Shown here: piece after piece, positions 60,796 through 64,000 of the stretch
Layout: each line of letters opens with the position of its first letter
Numbering within the stretch: the first letter of the stretch is position 1
NCBI GenBank assembly: GCA_030141605.1
Contig: JAQGDQ010000827.1
Span: 27,183-91,182 of the forward strand
Source of the DNA: Tubiluchus corallicola
Lineage: Eukaryota > Priapulida > Priapulimorpha > Priapulimorphida > Tubiluchidae
Direction of reading: 5' to 3'
DNA length: 64,000 nt
The notes under the pieces: model-generated
Databases searched by the model: none
What the model saw: the letters and a program-made list of their open reading frames with translations, nothing else
What the model was told of the DNA's origin: nothing
Position numbers and translations under genes: made by a program

Positions 60796-60913
60796 AGATA
60801 TAAAGTGTGTATTAAGTAATCACGATGCTTTCTGTGGTCACTTGTCTGTCTTTGTGGAAATAAGCTAGACGCTATTTTGTAATCAAAAAGTGTAATGTTA
60901 TCATCAAAAAGTA

Positions 60914-62446
60914 CTATGTTATAATAGTCTCCAATGCTGCGGTGCTGTCGTTAATGTTGGCTAGAAATATCTGGCGTATTTCCGCTTGCATCCACTTTTT
61001 GTCGGCCAGTTCGTTCAGTTTCTGCTCGTATGTTTCGGGCACTGGCTTTTCGTAAAATGCGTCGAACATCTGAGCTAGGCGCCGCGATGAGCATCGTCCA
61101 AAATATACCTTTTTGTCAATACAGTCGGTCTGATTGTGCATAGGTAGTAGCTCTGGGCAATTCGTGTTAATGACCATCATTCTTCCGTCCATTTCCATCA
61201 TGCCATCCAACAACTTTAGCAGATCTAACAGAACCGTTTTGTGCAATTTTTTGCATTCCTGTCTATCGTCACCTTCTATGTGGCATGCGTGGTCCATATA
61301 TTGTAAAACATAGAGCCGTTTTTGAAGGGGAATTTCTTTTTCATTTATGTGGCTATCGTAAAATATGTGGCTCAATTGATTTCTCGTTTTTATACAGCTT
61401 ATGGGCACAGAGATGACGTGGCGCTTAGTGTAGTTGGCTAGAGCTTTTATTGTACTTGTAATTCCGCATCCATCTTCTCCGTGGAAGAGGAATCCAATGG
61501 TGTGTGGAATCCCTCTTTTGTTGAACCACTCTTTGTTGTGTAAGAAAAAGTCGACAAGTTCTACAATTTTGTCCTTTTCTTCGTGGAAAATGTTGTCGAA
61601 CGTGACGCGAGAGCGGAATAAAAACTCTTCGAAGGGTTTTTCATCAACTTCGCTCGACCCGGATTCGTGTGGATCATAAACAAAGTAAAACAGTGTCTTT
61701 TCCGCTTCAATTTTCAAGTGAGTTACATATTCGTCTTTGCACTTTTCAATGAAAGTCGTCAACTGCTCAACATTGAGCTCCTTCGAATAGATTTTTATGT
61801 CGCACGCCGACGCTTCATCTTGCGTGGTATCGTAATCGGATTTCTCGCTTTCGGCTTCTGTTTTTGGGGGAAACACTTGGCAGTGAATGTTTTCAGCCAA
61901 GACAAAAGGTTTGCCCTTGTTTATAATAAGGTCTAGCATGTCATCCTTACCATTCCATGTCATCCTTGCCATGTCCTTCGGAAATACTGGTATTACATCA
62001 GTAAGCTTTTTAATTTCATTCTTCATTTGATGGATGCGTTTTATTTTGTGCATAACGGCCGAGTGTTCAAGTTCTACTTCTCCAGTGCTGCCACCTTGTA
62101 TTTTGATTACAGACCATCTACACCATATCAGTTTCTCAATAAGAAGTTGTGAGTAGTAGTTAATTAGACTAGTAATTTTTTTTCTTGTGTTAGACATGCG
62201 ACTTACAATGTAGTAGTCAATCAGACTCCCTATTTCTGTTCTTAGGCTGTACATTAAAGTTAGAAGAAATGTAGATAAGCAGAACAGCACGATGCTTATT
62301 AACGTGTCCAAATAAACGTTCCCAGTTTTATACTTGACGAATAATGCAGCATATTTGAATTTCTCTTCTATTTGTTGCCCATCCATGACTGCAGCTAGCG
62401 AAACAATACAACGACTGCAGTTGTGATGCTTGACCTGACTAGGCAC
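60914..62446 (-). CDS. BCS1-like AAA protein with degenerate ATPase motifs, intronless
   Basis: A single open frame of 510 codons ends in TAG; a second in-frame Met at residue 21 may be the real start. A hydrophobic segment at about residues 45-66 looks like one membrane anchor, and a basic stretch follows. The AAA module runs from about 280 to 465: 'FFLHNKEWFNKRGIPHTIGF', then a P-loop-like 'GEDGCGIT' (323-330), 'STIKALANYTKRHVISVPIS', 'RLYVLQYMDHAC' (377-388), 'INTNCPELL' (426-434) and 'IDKKVYFGR' (443-451). The arrangement matches the BCS1-like AAA family known from mitochondria, protists and large DNA viruses. The Walker A lysine is Ile329, Walker B reads Q-Y-M-D instead of E-D-I-D, and the usual R-P-G-R before 'ID' is N-Q-T-D. 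It is therefore probably not an ATPase. It has no introns, unlike its neighbours. A minus-strand AATAAA lies about 430 bp downstream. Confidence 0.83.
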   Translation of the reverse strand: MPSQVKHHNCSRCIVSLAAVMDGQQIEEKFKYAALFVKYKTGNVYLDTLISIVLFCLSTFLLTLMYSLRTEIGSLIDYYIVSRMSNTRKKITSLINYYSQLLIEKLIWCRWSVIKIQGGSTGEVELEHSAVMHKIKRIHQMKNEIKKLTDVIPVFPKDMARMTWNGKDDMLDLIINKGKPFVLAENIHCQVFPPKTEAESEKSDYDTTQDEASACDIKIYSKELNVEQLTTFIEKCKDEYVTHLKIEAEKTLFYFVYDPHESGSSEVDEKPFEEFLFRSRVTFDNIFHEEKDKIVELVDFFLHNKEWFNKRGIPHTIGFLFHGEDGCGITSTIKALANYTKRHVISVPISCIKTRNQLSHIFYDSHINEKEIPLQKRLYVLQYMDHACHIEGDDRQECKKLHKTVLLDLLKLLDGMMEMDGRMMVINTNCPELLPMHNQTDCIDKKVYFGRCSSRRLAQMFDAFYEKPVPETYEQKLNELADKKWMQAEIRQIFLANINDSTAALETIIT

Positions 62447-62562
62447 CTTTCTGAATACAGACTCTTGGCAAGATGTTGAGATGTATCAGTGATTGCACAG
62501 TTTCTAGTAAACATGAATGCATTGTAATTACACTACTATGTTACCACAGTAATAGTAAGTAA

Positions 62563-62950
62563 GTAAGTAAGTATCTTTATTTATCACCTTTTTTACAAAA
62601 AAAAAAAACACAGAGCATGAAATGATAATATGATACAAAGTGACAAGATTGTTAAATGAGTAAATTATCTGAGTTAGTGATGTTCAAGTGATTGGTGAAA
62701 GGGTGGCGAAAAACTGAAAGTTATCAAAGTCAACCACCCTGTAAGTAATGTTGCTATTAGTAATATGCGCGATTATGTTGACGAAGATTTCAGAATAAGA
62801 CGTGTAAAACTACTGAGATTAAGTTTAAATTTGAACATGAATATCATGGCATAAAGGCATAATAAATACATATAATGTTGATATTCTAAGCAATGTGTAG
62901 ATTTACGCAGATAGAATTGCCTTACAATTTTAGTAGTAGCAATAAATTCC
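62563..62950 (-). mobile_element. Retroelement-like 3' end in minus orientation
   Basis: Read on the minus strand it ends TGATAAATAAAGATACTTAC followed by a (TTAC)n tail, the usual close of a non-LTR retroelement. Its interior includes the 62622-62752 block repeated at 1-130. It runs directly into the 68-bp array. Confidence 0.55.
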
Positions 62951-62954
62951 TTGA

Positions 62955-64000
62955 GTTTATTGATTACAGCTGCATGTCTTTAAAATAGTAACAATAATTT
63001 CATGCCCCTGATGGAGCATAGACAGAGATGATTACAGTAGCATGCCTTTAAAATAGCAACAATGATTTCATGCCCTTGGAGTATAGAAAGAGATGATTAC
63101 AGCAGCATGCCTTTAAAATAGCAACAATAATTTCATGCCAGTGATGGAGCAGAAACAGAGATGATTACAGCAGCATGCCTTTAAAATAGCAACAATAATT
63201 TCATGCCCCTGATGGAGCATAGACAGAGATGATTACAGCAGCATGCCTTTAAAATAGCAACAATAATTTCATGCCCCTGATGGAGCATAGAAAGAGATGA
63301 TCACAGCAGCATGCCTTTAAAATAGCAACAATAATTTCATGCTCCTGATGGAGCATAGAGAGAGATGATTACAGCAGCATGCCTTTAAAATAGCAACAAT
63401 AATTTCATGCCCCTGATGGAGCATAGACAGAGATGATTACAGCAGCATGTCTTTAAAATAGCAACAATAATTTCATGCCCCTGATGGAGCATAGAAAGAG
63501 ATGATTACAGCAGCATGCCTTTAAAATAGCAACAATAATTTCATGCCTCTGATGGAGTATAGAAAGAGATGATTACAGCAGCATGCCTTTAAAATAGCAA
63601 CAATAATTTCATGCTCTGATGGAGCATAGACAGAGATGATTACAGCAGCATGCCTTTAAAATAGCAACAATAATATCACGCCCCTGATGGAGCAGAGACA
63701 GAGATGATTACAGCTGCATGTCTTTAAAATAGTAACAATAATTTCATGCCCCTGATGGAGCATAGACAGAGATGATTACAGCAGCATGCCTTTAAAATAG
63801 CAACAATAATTTCATGCCCGTGATGGAGCATAGAAAGAGATGATTACAGCTGCATGCCTTTAAAATAGCAACAATAATTTCATGCCCCTGATGGAGCATA
63901 GAAAGAGATGATTACAGCAGCATGCCTTTAAAATAGCAACAATAATTTCATGCCCCTGATGGAGCATAGACAGAGATGATTACAGCAGCATGCCTTTAAA
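62955..64000. repeat. 68-bp minisatellite, at least 15 units, continuing past the window
   Basis: The unit 'ATGATTACAGCAGCATGCCT' plus 48 bases ('CAACAATAATTTCATGCCCC', 'TGATGGAGCATAGACAGAG') repeats every 68 bp or slightly less. Edge units carry the variant 'GCTGCATGTCTTTAAAATAG'. Two inverted units lie at 54039-54190. Confidence 0.97.

Noticed and set aside
61434-61936. Plus-strand frames opposite the AAA gene
   Set aside because: They are shadows of the long minus-strand coding frame.
60914-62446. Integrated giant-virus segment
   Set aside because: The family resemblance includes viral members, but no other virus-like gene is nearby and BCS1-like proteins are widespread in eukaryotes; a tree is needed.

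Overview
This is a eukaryotic, intron-rich, AT-rich and heavily repeat-laden window. It reads as an animal genome. I favour a sponge or another early-branching metazoan, because the 5S-like heads of the SINEs carry a 'GTTGAAAACACCGG' stretch that I associate with sponge 5S rRNA. That placement is inference; the sequence does not prove it. Ciliary genes, TTAGGG-like repeats and hAT, Tigger, piggyBac, LTR, LINE and SINE relics all fit an animal.

Layout. (1) 1984-36597, minus strand: a complete 20-exon gene for an axonemal dynein intermediate chain of the DNAI4/WDR78 type, about 788 codons. Every exon joins its neighbours in phase with GT/AG junctions. (2) 36.6-39.97 kb: the divergent intergenic region. 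An RFX-type X-box palindrome lies about 100 bp upstream of the DNAI4 start, followed by about 2 kb of unclassified, non-repeat-looking sequence. (3) 39975-56500, plus strand: eleven exons of a CEP83 (CCDC41)-like distal-appendage coiled-coil protein, head to head with DNAI4. The last exon or exons could not be placed. (4) 60914-62446, minus strand: an intronless 510-codon BCS1-like AAA protein. Its Walker A lysine, most of Walker B and the arginine-finger segment are replaced while the reading frame is intact, so it looks like a pseudo-ATPase. (5) 62.6-64 kb: a retroelement-like end and a 68-bp minisatellite that runs off the window.

The introns hold a catalogue of mobile elements whose ends can be read directly. 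There are four solo LTRs of two families, each with a perfect 5-bp target duplication. There are three or more hAT MITE families with 8-bp duplications, one of which retains the transposase C-terminus. There are three CCGTAT-ended and three Tigger-like TA elements, one piggyBac-like TTAA element, several 5'-truncated LINEs, three copies of a 5S-rRNA-headed SINE and two tRNA-headed elements. There are also large tandem arrays: 84 bp x 19, 106 bp x about 6, 68 bp x more than 14, a 31-bp array and about 330 bp of (CT)n.

The two spliced genes belong to the same organelle. CEP83 anchors the mother centriole to the membrane at the start of ciliogenesis, and DNAI4 is needed for axonemal dynein assembly in motile cilia. 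The most unusual items are the inactive-looking AAA protein, the array of duplicated splice acceptors beside DNAI4 exon 9, and the 5S-headed SINE family.
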